Source of the DNA: Marinospirillum sp.
GTDB lineage: Bacteria; Pseudomonadota; Gammaproteobacteria; Pseudomonadales; Halomonadaceae
NCBI RefSeq assembly: GCF_014859565.1
Contig: NZ_JACUUA010000128.1
Span: 1-10,141, forward strand
Direction: 5' to 3'
DNA length: 10,141 nucleotides
Position 1 is the stretch's first letter. Each line of letters opens with the position of its first letter. Below the pieces are notes generated by a model. The model ran no database searches. It was not told the origin of the DNA and saw only the letters and a list, made by a program, of their open reading frames with translations. Below, piece by piece: positions 1-7,036 of this stretch. Made by a program: the position numbers and the translations under genes.

Positions 1-2
1 CA

Positions 3-131
3 CTGGATAAGCTGCGCATCGACAGTACCGTGGTGGCGAGTCATATCGCCCCACCGGCATCGCTGCTGTTGGCTTGGTTGCTGAGCGAAAGATTTACGGA
101 GGCATTGAATGAGGTTTTCATGGTGGTATAG
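3..131 (+). pseudogene. DDE transposase fragment (IS remnant, 5' part outside the window)
   Basis: This open stretch runs in frame from the window edge to a TAG at 129-131 and has no start of its own. It encodes LDKLRIDSTVVASHIAPP at its beginning. The RIDSTVVxSHI core resembles the segment around the first catalytic aspartate of DDE transposases, which typically reads DSTVVxTxIxxPTDS. The expected PTDSxLL continuation is missing: after the two prolines the sequence becomes a short leucine-rich tail of about 25 codons that I do not recognise, ending in VFMVV. It is therefore most likely the interrupted middle of a transposase joined to unrelated or deleted sequence. The second and third catalytic residues are absent, so the fragment cannot be active. 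The exact IS family is not certain. Confidence 0.5.
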
Positions 132-179
132 TTTCACCCGTGGCGGTGGTGGTTGAGACAAACCGTTCTTGCCGGAACA

Positions 180-512
180 CGTTATATTTCAACAGGATAC
201 CAAAGCCACACCCACTTTTCAGCTATGCCTCATGAATAAGGCAGGTTGACTGAGTGGCTGCAAAGCCAGTCGGTTGAATTCGGTGAAATCAAAGTCACGG
301 CGATACCAACGCGAAAAACTTTTCTCATGGTAATGGCTATAACGGCTCAGGTTACGAAAATTGGCACGACCTCTCAGGCACAGCCACAAGGGCAAAAGCA
401 TCAGCATAAACTGGCGCTGAGGTTTTCTAACACTGGACATTTTCTGCAAAACCGTATTGACTATTTCCATGAAAGCCTGCGCTCGGGTGATGGTTGTGTT
501 TGACAACCCCAT
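180..512 (-). pseudogene. N-terminal transposase remnant, frameshifted (IS4/IS701-like)
   Basis: The open frame from an ATG at 512 gives 97 residues rich in the N-terminal signature of a DDE transposase group: a PQRQFMLMLLPLWLCLRGR hydrophobic segment (about residues 32-50) followed by NFRNLSRYSHYHEKSFSRWY and then FDFTEFN. The frame stops at a TGA at 219-221. A shift of one base at the stop opens KSGCGFG, which resembles the KSGK(H/K)T(F/Y)GL stretch that follows in this type of transposase, so a frameshift or small deletion near position 221 seems to have broken the gene. Similarity fades by about position 180 and the catalytic core is missing. The family placement is from memory of the motif and remains tentative. 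It is in a different orientation from the neighbouring transposase fragment, so at least two elements have landed here. Confidence 0.55.
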
Positions 513-544
513 TATCCGGGTAGCAGGCTTTCTTTAAAACTGTC

Positions 545-564
545 CGAACTATTGCGAACTATTG
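545..564. repeat. Perfect tandem 10-bp repeat at the edge of the IS debris
   Basis: The decamer CGAACTATTG occurs twice back to back (545-554 and 555-564) and is followed directly by ACAATTAAC. It lies between the start of the broken transposase gene (512) and the start of the PARG gene (599). It could be the terminal or subterminal repeat of the insertion element, a transcription-factor site, or chance. A TTGACA sits at 562-567 but no good -10 box follows at the right distance, so I do not call a promoter here. Confidence 0.5.
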
Positions 565-587
565 ACAATTAACAAGATGATTTTTTT

Positions 588-591
588 GGAG
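588..591 (+). promoter_or_regulatory. Ribosome binding site that favours the GTG start of the PARG gene
   Basis: GGAG ends 7 nt before the GTG at 599. The next in-frame ATG (656, beginning MSPASAVRR) has only a weak GTGG upstream, so GTG 599 is preferred. The family's conserved part begins after either start, so homology cannot settle the choice. Confidence 0.5.
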
Positions 592-598
592 TTAAATT

Positions 599-1507
599 GT
601 GATCCGCTTTGGCCGTAAACTCTGTGCAACAAGCGATGCCCATAGTCGTGGATTTATGTCTCCTGCCAGCGCTGTTCGACGAAAGGTTTTAAGAGATACT
701 GTGAATGCCTTTATATTGGCTGAGAAATCTAGGCGCTATCATCGATTGGCTGAGACAAACTTGATTGAATGGCAAAATTCGTCCCAAAATGCTCCCAAGG
801 ATACCTGCATTTTTGTTCATGCAGATGACTGGGGTGTCGTTACACAACAACTCACCCAGCGATTTGGACGGTGCTTTGCTGTATTGAACATGGCCAATGC
901 CTTTATACCCGGTGGTGGATATGTGGAGGGTGCAGCTGCTCAGGAAGAAAACATGTACCGCAGAAGCAATTGCCATTTCAGCATCACACCCACGGACTAT
1001 GATGCCCAGCGTGATCAATACTACCCGCGTATGACTCGCTTGCTGCAGGGGCATACTGGTTACGTTTATTTGGATACCCAGCATCCAAGAATCTGTATTC
1101 GTGGCCCGGAAGATCCCTCAAAACCTGATCTGGGTTATGAATGGTTAGCCAACCATGAGGTTTTTCCCTTCTATGAGTTGCGGGCATCGGCACAAGATCT
1201 GAGGGATGGGCGCAGCTTTGATGTTCTGGAAGCGCGTCGTCGTATTGCTGCACAGTTCAATACACTGCAACGCCACCAGATTCGGCATGTAGTCTTTGGT
1301 GCCTTTGGCTGTGGTGCTTTTCTCAACCCTGCCAATGAAGTTGCAGCAATATATCGCCAAGAGCTTGAGCAGCGACTGGAGCATTTTGACTGTGTTGCTT
1401 TTGCAATTCGCTCCAGCCACCCTGAGCGTGACACCTTCACACCTTTTGCTGAGACCATGCATTCACTCGGTGCTACCCTGGTTGATCAGGCAGAATCAAC
1501 CATATAG
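599..1507 (+). CDS. Bacterial-type poly(ADP-ribose) glycohydrolase (TIGR02452/DUF2263 macrodomain family)
   Basis: This 302-residue protein carries the PARG signature GGG-X6-8-QEE: GGG at residues 105-107 and QEE at 115-117 with seven residues between (YVEGAAA), preceded by VLNMANAF and followed by NMYRRS. In characterised PARGs the tandem glutamates hold the ribose-ribose bond for hydrolysis and the glycine loop binds the diphosphate. A second family landmark, GAFGCGAFLNPANEVA, lies at 234-249. The N-terminal helical part (about 20-60) and a mixed alpha/beta body fit the bacterial PARG fold. No signal peptide or membrane segment is seen, so it should act in the cytoplasm, releasing ADP-ribose from poly- or mono-ADP-ribosylated targets. 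The natural substrate here is unknown; some family members lie beside ADP-ribosylating toxins, but none is visible nearby. A GTG start is chosen from its Shine-Dalgarno site; ATG 656 would give 283 residues. Its 3' end overlaps the convergent WYL gene by 12 nt and no terminator separates them. Confidence 0.85.
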   Translation: MIRFGRKLCATSDAHSRGFMSPASAVRRKVLRDTVNAFILAEKSRRYHRLAETNLIEWQNSSQNAPKDTCIFVHADDWGVVTQQLTQRFGRCFAVLNMANAFIPGGGYVEGAAAQEENMYRRSNCHFSITPTDYDAQRDQYYPRMTRLLQGHTGYVYLDTQHPRICIRGPEDPSKPDLGYEWLANHEVFPFYELRASAQDLRDGRSFDVLEARRRIAAQFNTLQRHQIRHVVFGAFGCGAFLNPANEVAAIYRQELEQRLEHFDCVAFAIRSSHPERDTFTPFAETMHSLGATLVDQAESTI

Positions 1508-2506
1508 GTTCTGCAGCTGATCCAGACTGTTCTTGATTTGCTCCACCCACTCTATTGGTTCATGGACACGAATGTTGGCATTCAGCCCATGAATCCACCA
1601 GAGTGTTTCCTGATCCTTCTGTACTTTCGCTGTCAGGCGTTTCCACTCAGTATCCCCTGGTAGTTCAGTGATCTCCTGATCGTTACTCAGCGGAGTTTCA
1701 CTCAACAACCAGCCGACCTGCGGATGAATGTCTGCCACCAAGGTGATGAGCTCACCTTCATTAGCACCGGCAAAAGCGCCTTTGTTGATGTACTGATCAA
1801 TATCAAAATTTGGGTCGATAACAGCCTTTTGTTCGCCAGCCTTGGCCTGCTGAATTCGATGCAAGGCAAACTGGCGTAAATCTTCGTAGCCATCGACTCT
1901 GGCAACCAGATAAGAACTGGAATAACGTGTCACCAAACCATGAATATGCAGCTGAAAGGTTTTCAGACTTTCGGAGGTGCGGCTTAGATACTCCACTTGC
2001 AGGCAACGCTGTTCGAGCAGTGCCGAAGTGACCTCCTTCCAGACGGATTGTGCAATAGCCGCAGGAATCAGTGTTTTGCCATTTGGAATAGCTCTTACAC
2101 TCTTGAGCCAGTGGGTTAGATTGTTGTGATGCAGTTGTTCCAACACCTTACGTGCATGATTAAACTGTGGACGTAATTGATTAACCACTGCCATTGGCAA
2201 CTGCCCCAGCAGCTGCTGCTCAGCCAGATAAAAGGTCAGAGCCGTAGCAGTGTCCATGCTCGGCAAATCCATGTGGATATCAGGGCTGAACGACCAGCGA
2301 TAAGGCTTTTCTGTTTCATCACTGATTAATGGAAAGAGTACGGACAAACGCGAACTCAGATCTCTCTGCAAGGTTCGCTGTGTCACTTTAAAACCATGAT
2401 CTTTCAGCTTTTCGATCAGATCAGAAGTGCTGATACTTGCCGGGTGACGGGGTATCAGTCTCAACAGTGTTAAGTGGCGGTAAATGGTGTCTTTCGCTTC
2501 TGACAT
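1496..2506 (-). CDS. WYL-domain transcriptional regulator with N-terminal winged HTH
   Basis: With the start at ATG 2506 the protein has 336 residues. Residues 8-60 form a DeoR/HTH_11-like winged helix, including TSDLIEKLKDHGFKV and the recognition-helix segment TQRTLQRDLSS. A WYL domain covers about 160-225 (VEYLSRTSE, then HGLVTRYSSSYLVARVDGY, then RQFALHRI), and a C-terminal WCX-like extension follows to the end. WYL domains are ligand-sensing, and are thought to bind nucleic acid or nucleotides; these proteins usually control neighbouring stress or phage-defence genes. The tryptophan of the name motif is replaced by serine (S198-Y-L). The frame is open further upstream to a TTG at 2596, which would overlap the AAA+ gene end, but ATG 2506 has an AGGGAAG Shine-Dalgarno site 7 nt away and gives the usual family N-terminus. 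It lies 82 nt downstream of the AAA+ gene on the same strand, probably co-transcribed. Confidence 0.85.
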   Translation of the reverse strand: MSEAKDTIYRHLTLLRLIPRHPASISTSDLIEKLKDHGFKVTQRTLQRDLSSRLSVLFPLISDETEKPYRWSFSPDIHMDLPSMDTATALTFYLAEQQLLGQLPMAVVNQLRPQFNHARKVLEQLHHNNLTHWLKSVRAIPNGKTLIPAAIAQSVWKEVTSALLEQRCLQVEYLSRTSESLKTFQLHIHGLVTRYSSSYLVARVDGYEDLRQFALHRIQQAKAGEQKAVIDPNFDIDQYINKGAFAGANEGELITLVADIHPQVGWLLSETPLSNDQEITELPGDTEWKRLTAKVQKDQETLWWIHGLNANIRVHEPIEWVEQIKNSLDQLQNLYG

Positions 2507-2513
2507 GCGCTGA

Positions 2514-2520
2514 CTTCCCT
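2514..2520 (-). promoter_or_regulatory. Ribosome binding site that decides the WYL regulator start
   Basis: On the minus strand AGGGAAG lies 7 nt upstream of ATG 2506. The longer open frame begins with a TTG at 2596 inside the last codons of the preceding gene and adds 30 residues unlike family N-termini, so this site supports the shorter protein. Confidence 0.55.
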
Positions 2521-2588
2521 GTGTAGTGGGTTGATGTACAAGACTCACAAAATTGACCTTAACATGCCGCACATATTTTTTGGCGACA

Positions 2589-4868
2589 TCATTCAAACTT
2601 TACGTGATGTGCAGCTGGCTGATCCGCAGAGTAGAGAGCTTTAACTGGGCTGCCGGGCTGCACAAACCCAATAGGCTGTTTCTGCCCTTGCTGCTGCGCT
2701 TGCATCTCAGCTTCCAGTGCCATCAGTAAATTATTGCCGCTGATGCGTCGCCCTTCCAGGTACAAACGGCGTAATGCAGTTTTCACGTTGCCGGGGCTAA
2801 CTTTAAGGCGCTGCAGTCGCTCCTGCTGCAAATGATCAAGACCGGGCTCTTGTCCATGCTGCTCCCGCAAAACTTGCTCGATCAAAGCCAGCAGCTGACT
2901 GGTGCTGAGCCAGTCGAAACGCACCTTGAGATCAAACCGACGCATAACAGCGGTATCCATGGTTTCAAAACGGTTACTGGTTGCAATGAATAGCCCTTCG
3001 AAACGCTCCATCTGCACCAGCATTTCGTTTACCATGCTGATCTCCCAGCTGCGCTGATCACCAACGTTTCGCGCATGTAAAAAGGTATCGGCCTCATCTA
3101 GCAGCAGAATGGAATGGCTCTCCTGGGCCTCCCTGAACATGGCAGCCACGCGCTTTTCAGTACCGCCGACAAACATATTCAGCAAATCGCTGGCAGATTT
3201 CACCAGCAATGGACGATCCAACTGCTTAGCCAGAAACCCAGCAAAATCTGTTTTACCTGTTCCAGGGTAACCATGCAGGCATAAACGTGCATTGGTAATG
3301 CGCTGAACCTGACGCACCACACGATTCAAGCCTGGGTTAGTGTTTAACCAGTCTGGATTGTAGGCAGGGAATAAAAGGGCTTTGTTGACCGTGGTGGACT
3401 TCACCCCAGCCTGATACCAATCTTTGGGCTGAAGACGACCTTCTGCTTTGAAGCGCTGCTCTAACAGTTTTAGCATCGCCTTTTCATTTTGCAACGGTTG
3501 CTTGGTTTGCATGGTTCTCGCAAGTCTTTGCAGCTGCATCATCATGGCCGGTGTCATCCACTCAGCACCCGCCAACCACTCGATAAAGTGCGTTGTAACA
3601 GGCAGTGCTTTTAACAACTCAGTGCGCTGCATACGCAAAGCAGCAGCCTCTGGTACAGGGACTTCAAGAATCAAATCAAAGCGGCGCAAATAGGCAGGAT
3701 CAATCATATCAATCTGATTGCTCAGCCAAATGGTCGGGCGCGCATTATGCTCTAGCTGCTGATTAATCCAGGCTTTGGAAGGTTTACGTTGGGCAGGCAT
3801 AAACACATCTTCAATCTCATCAAACAGCACCAGCGCATTGGTTTTATTTTTCAGCAACAGTTGTCCGAGTAGTAACTGATCAATACGACGCTCCGGTAGA
3901 ATCATCACACCGTCGTCATCTTCAACAGGCACTGCATGTAAATCACATTGCATCCAATGCGCCAAACTGGATGCCAGCAGCGTCTTGCCAACACCAGGAG
4001 CACCGTACAAAAGAATATTCAGCCCCGTGCGTTTTGCTACCATCGCTTCATGCAGGTGATTTCGCAACAGTTGCAGTTGAGGTACATAACTGAATGAGCG
4101 GGGAGGCAAGCTGATCGCATCAATTTTAGGGCATATCCCTTCGCACACAGCATCCAACTGTTCGCTCAAAGGTCGCTTATCAATCTGATCTAAATTGATC
4201 ACGTGGTTGAGTGTTTGCAGAAAGGTTCCTGTATCAAGTGCATCTTGCAGAGTTGTCACATGCATGTTGCGCTCTATAAGCCTGAAACGGCATAAAACAT
4301 GGGTTTCATGGCTGACGGAGTACAGGCTTCCTGCTTTTAAGCTGAACACTTGCTCCATCAGATTCAGGCTTCGACGGACATTGTTGGTTTTAATCTGACT
4401 ACAGAGCTGGTGCAACATTTCGTGACGTGCTTTGAGCCAGATAAAAAATAACAGGGTTTCTTCAGCGGGGTTCAGACTCATGCGGGATGACAGCATTGTA
4501 GTAGCCTGGAGAAGCGCTCCATCATAGCTTTTTGTTGGTGGTTTCTGACTTTTAAGCCACTGACCCACCAGCCGAGCTTCTTCAGGGTGCCGACCCGTAA
4601 TCGTTTGATGGTGGCGGTGTGCTCCACGGGGAAACCTGCGATGAGGCATATCAAATTCATCTTCCTCTGAATCTGACTGCTCCTGTTCAATACCAAACCA
4701 CAGAAAAAAATCCGACCATTCGATATCTGCCTCCAGCATTTGTTGGCGCTCAGCCAGCAGAATTAAACGTGCCGCAACCATACGAGCCAGCAACAACTCC
4801 TGCTGGTCAACGGCATCCATGTCTTCCTGGTTGGGCAAGCTGGTTTTTTGAAGGGTTTTCCAGAGCAT
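2589..4868 (-). CDS. Large protein with two AAA+ ATPase modules
   Basis: The 759-residue product has two complete AAA+ modules. Module 1: Walker A GAPGVGKT (289-296), Walker B LVLFDE (346-351), sensor-1 Asn in WLSNQ (N384), arginine-finger pair in LRRFD (395-396). Module 2: Walker A GYPGTGKT (533-540), pore-loop-like MFVGGTEK (565-572), Walker B ILLLDE (587-592), sensor-1 TSN (630-632), MRRFD (642-646). Both look competent for ATP binding and hydrolysis, and module 2 resembles the CDC48/proteasomal-ATPase style of classical AAA proteins, which work as ring-shaped remodelling or unfolding machines. Residues 1-285 are helical and match no domain I recognise; they include an acidic run (61-73) directly followed by an Arg/His-rich run (76-94). 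There is no signal peptide or membrane helix. Start ATG 4868 has a strong AGGAGG 5 nt upstream. It probably heads an operon with the WYL gene. The substrate is unknown; remodelling of an ADP-ribosylated or phage target would be inference only. Confidence 0.85.
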   Translation of the reverse strand: MLWKTLQKTSLPNQEDMDAVDQQELLLARMVAARLILLAERQQMLEADIEWSDFFLWFGIEQEQSDSEEDEFDMPHRRFPRGAHRHHQTITGRHPEEARLVGQWLKSQKPPTKSYDGALLQATTMLSSRMSLNPAEETLLFFIWLKARHEMLHQLCSQIKTNNVRRSLNLMEQVFSLKAGSLYSVSHETHVLCRFRLIERNMHVTTLQDALDTGTFLQTLNHVINLDQIDKRPLSEQLDAVCEGICPKIDAISLPPRSFSYVPQLQLLRNHLHEAMVAKRTGLNILLYGAPGVGKTLLASSLAHWMQCDLHAVPVEDDDGVMILPERRIDQLLLGQLLLKNKTNALVLFDEIEDVFMPAQRKPSKAWINQQLEHNARPTIWLSNQIDMIDPAYLRRFDLILEVPVPEAAALRMQRTELLKALPVTTHFIEWLAGAEWMTPAMMMQLQRLARTMQTKQPLQNEKAMLKLLEQRFKAEGRLQPKDWYQAGVKSTTVNKALLFPAYNPDWLNTNPGLNRVVRQVQRITNARLCLHGYPGTGKTDFAGFLAKQLDRPLLVKSASDLLNMFVGGTEKRVAAMFREAQESHSILLLDEADTFLHARNVGDQRSWEISMVNEMLVQMERFEGLFIATSNRFETMDTAVMRRFDLKVRFDWLSTSQLLALIEQVLREQHGQEPGLDHLQQERLQRLKVSPGNVKTALRRLYLEGRRISGNNLLMALEAEMQAQQQGQKQPIGFVQPGSPVKALYSADQPAAHHVKFE

Positions 4869-4873
4869 GACGT

Positions 4874-4879
4874 CCTCCT
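4874..4879 (-). promoter_or_regulatory. Strong Shine-Dalgarno site of the AAA+ gene
   Basis: AGGAGG on the minus strand, 5 nt before ATG 4868. It is the best ribosome binding site in the window and fixes the start of the AAA+ protein. Confidence 0.8.
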
Positions 4880-4891
4880 GAATCGTGATGA

Positions 4892-4921
4892 TTTACAGAG
4901 CATATCGCAGAGGTGCGTCAA
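4892..4921 (-). promoter_or_regulatory. Candidate sigma70 promoter of the AAA+/WYL operon
   Basis: On the minus strand TTGACG (4916-4921) and TGTAAA (4892-4897) are separated by 18 nt. This gives a -35 of 5/6 and a -10 of 4/6, with transcription starting near 4885, just ahead of the ribosome binding site. It lies between the AAA+ start and the point where the fghA remnant begins, so the promoter would have arrived with the cassette. It is a prediction from pattern only. Confidence 0.4.
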
Positions 4922-4970
4922 TTTAAGTCGTACCGGCTTTTGGCCTGAATCCGTAAGCCTCAGGATACTA

Positions 4971-5255
4971 AGCGGTTATCTTGGCGAAAATGAAACCAAC
5001 TGGCGGCAATATGATGCTTCGCTGCTGCTGGCTCAGCAAAAGTCTGATTTACCAATATTGGTGGATCAAGGTGATGCTGATCAGTTCCTTACCGAACAGC
5101 TGAAACCAGACGTTTTACAAGCCGCCAGTGCGGCCAGTGGTTCCGCACTCGAATTGCGTATCCAGCCGGGTTATGACCACAGCTACTATTTTATCGCCAG
5201 TTTTATCGAAGACCACCTGCGTTTTCATGCGCGTTATCTGAATCAAGAGGCCTGA
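4971..5255 (+). pseudogene. fghA: Truncated S-formylglutathione hydrolase (C-terminal third only)
   Basis: From about the serine codon at 4971 the + strand frame reads SGYLGENETNWRQYDASLL, then LVDQGDADQFLTEQLKP and PGYDHSYYFIASFIEDHL, which are hallmark C-terminal segments of S-formylglutathione hydrolase (FrmB/FghA). This esterase of about 280 residues releases formate and glutathione in formaldehyde detoxification. The catalytic Asp (in VDQGDAD) and His (in GYDHSYY) are present, but the nucleophile serine region, the oxyanion part and the true start are missing. The frame is open back to ATG 4848, but those upstream codons lie over the AAA+ start and promoter and do not resemble the enzyme. 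It is thus a remnant left when the AAA+ cassette, or a deletion, removed the first two thirds. Its TGA lies inside the 3' end of radD, overlapping by 13 nt. The remaining codons show no stop or shift, so the loss may be recent. Confidence 0.85.
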
Positions 5256-7021
5256 TCAGCGCGGCGATAACGCCCCTGATAATCAAATAACTTCTGCTGG
5301 ATGCGCCAGTGTTTGCGGTGCATCTTGCGGGCAATAACAAAATCAGGATGGCGCAGGCGCTCAGTGCCTGCTGCTGCCTCTTCAGCAGTAGCAGGACTCC
5401 AGCCACAACCGGGTGCTTTTAAGTGATCACGCAGAAACACCTGCTCAAAGACATAACGCTGTGCTGGTGTTTCCAGTGCATACCAGTCACTGAGTTCGGT
5501 GCCATCTTCATCATGGTAGGTGACTTTCAGGCGGGGTAATCCCCGGCCATTAACACTTGCCTCCAGTGTCATGCCACTGACCCGTAACACCCGTGCATCA
5601 CGCAACTGCAAGGCTTCTTTCAGGCGTTTGTCTGCATCCACCAAGGTGGCATCACAATGGGGGCAAACCCGTGCAGCAATATCGGCCTCACCCCCGCAGG
5701 CATCACAGATCCGAAACCGGAAACGGAAATCACACTGGCTGCCGGAGCCTTGATCCGATTCCAGCCACCCCTGACAACGCCGCCCAAAATGTTCCAGCAC
5801 CTCACCCTCCGCCGTGGTACGCCCCCAGAAGCTGTTGGCAAAACCACAGGCCGGACAAGTCACCTGTACCAGTTGTGTATCACTGGCTGGGCGGGGTGAG
5901 TTAACTTCCGGTGCCCAGAGATCCCAGGGATTACCGGCATAATCCAATAGCAGGCAATCCTTTTTGCCAGTTTCCGGCGAAAGCCGCAGTCCACGGCCAA
6001 GAATCTGTTGATACAGACTGACGGATTCCGTCGGGCGCAGCAGAGCAATCAAATCCACATGGGGTGCATCAAAACCGGTGGTTAACACCGACACATTCAC
6101 CAGATATTTGAGTTGTTGTGCCTTGAATGCACAAATGATCTGTTCACGCTCTTTGCCGGGCAAGGCTCCAGTGATCAGGGCGGTTTGTGCTGCTGGCAAC
6201 AGCGAGGTCACCTCTTCAGCATGGCGCACACTGGCACAGAAGATCATCACACCGCGCCGGGTTGCTGCCCGCTGCTGGATATCTTCAACAATACCCGGTG
6301 TGACGCGGCTGGATCGAACCACCTGATCCAGTTCGTTTTCAATGTAATAACCGGAAGCCGTAGGGATCAAAGCAGAGAAGTCATAAGCCAGCATAGCCAT
6401 GTCCAGGCGTACCGGCATGACCAGATAACCTTTTTTCACCATCCAGCGCAGTGGTAATTCATAAATGCAGGCTTTAAAAAAGCTCTGTTCATCACCACGA
6501 GCGGCTTGTTGTTGCAGATGACGGTGATAAATAAATCCATGCCCAAGACGATAAGGAGTTGCGGTCAGTCCGAGGATTTTTATGTTGGGATTGAGTTGTT
6601 GCAGGTGTGTGATGATTTTCTGGTAGGCGGTATCTTCACTCAGGCTGACACGATGGCATTCATCAATCACCAGCAGGGTAAAACCCGCATCATCAAAACG
6701 CGTCAAATGGCGACTGACCGATTGTACCGAGCCAAAAACTACCTGACATTCAGCATTTTTTGAGCCCAGACCGGCACTGAAAACATCTGCCTGTAATCCG
6801 TACGCAGCATATTTGGCATGATTTTGTTCAACCAGTTCTCGTACATGCGCTAGCACCAGCACCCGCCCACGAGCAAGGTGTGCCAGCTCGGCAATCACCA
6901 GGCTTTTTCCGGCACCGGTTGGCAAGCATAACAACGCTGGGTCACTGGTTGAACGAAACCACTCCAGCACCCGCTGTACGGCTTCCTGCTGGTAGGGGCG
7001 CAGTTGTACGGGTGCTGACAT
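5243..7021 (-). CDS. radD: RadD (YejH) superfamily 2 helicase-like ATPase
   Basis: The 592-residue protein matches E. coli RadD (586 residues) throughout from memory of that sequence. SF2 motifs in order: [10 protein letters not shown]-motif-like start (7-15), Walker A PTGAGKS (34-40), DECH (120-123), TAT (153-155), [11 protein letters not shown] (314-324) and motif [12 protein letters not shown] (338-347). Cysteine pairs follow: C389/C392 with C416 and C430, then C439/C442 and C453/C456, which suggest zinc-binding knuckles as in RadD. RadD acts in the cytoplasm in double-strand break repair, stimulating RecA-mediated strand exchange and interacting with single-strand binding protein. Start ATG 7021 agrees with the family N-terminus, although no clear Shine-Dalgarno precedes it. 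The crotonase gene ends only 15 nt upstream, so translation may depend on that operon partner. Its 3' end overlaps the fghA remnant by 13 nt. Confidence 0.95.
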   Translation of the reverse strand: MSAPVQLRPYQQEAVQRVLEWFRSTSDPALLCLPTGAGKSLVIAELAHLARGRVLVLAHVRELVEQNHAKYAAYGLQADVFSAGLGSKNAECQVVFGSVQSVSRHLTRFDDAGFTLLVIDECHRVSLSEDTAYQKIITHLQQLNPNIKILGLTATPYRLGHGFIYHRHLQQQAARGDEQSFFKACIYELPLRWMVKKGYLVMPVRLDMAMLAYDFSALIPTASGYYIENELDQVVRSSRVTPGIVEDIQQRAATRRGVMIFCASVRHAEEVTSLLPAAQTALITGALPGKEREQIICAFKAQQLKYLVNVSVLTTGFDAPHVDLIALLRPTESVSLYQQILGRGLRLSPETGKKDCLLLDYAGNPWDLWAPEVNSPRPASDTQLVQVTCPACGFANSFWGRTTAEGEVLEHFGRRCQGWLESDQGSGSQCDFRFRFRICDACGGEADIAARVCPHCDATLVDADKRLKEALQLRDARVLRVSGMTLEASVNGRGLPRLKVTYHDEDGTELSDWYALETPAQRYVFEQVFLRDHLKAPGCGWSPATAEEAAAGTERLRHPDFVIARKMHRKHWRIQQKLFDYQGRYRRADQAS

Positions 7022-7036
7022 CGGTCTATTTTAAGC

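Noticed and set aside
246..503. 85-codon + strand open frame
   Set aside because: It is the reverse shadow of the transposase remnant, whose minus-strand frame has the recognisable motifs.
562..590. TTGACA as the -35 of a PARG promoter
   Set aside because: No acceptable -10 box occurs 16-18 nt downstream; the sequence there is a T run leading into the ribosome binding site.
2507..2596. Longer WYL regulator from TTG 2596
   Set aside because: A rare start with no Shine-Dalgarno, adding 30 residues unlike the family; ATG 2506 has AGGGAAG and a typical N-terminus.
4848..4970. Extension of the fghA remnant back to ATG 4848
   Set aside because: These codons overlap the AAA+ start, its Shine-Dalgarno and promoter, and do not resemble S-formylglutathione hydrolase; the enzyme similarity begins near 4971.
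5243..7021. radD as part of the PARG/WYL/AAA+ module
   Set aside because: It is a full-length core repair gene next to core genes, and the cassette's right border falls before it in the fghA remnant.
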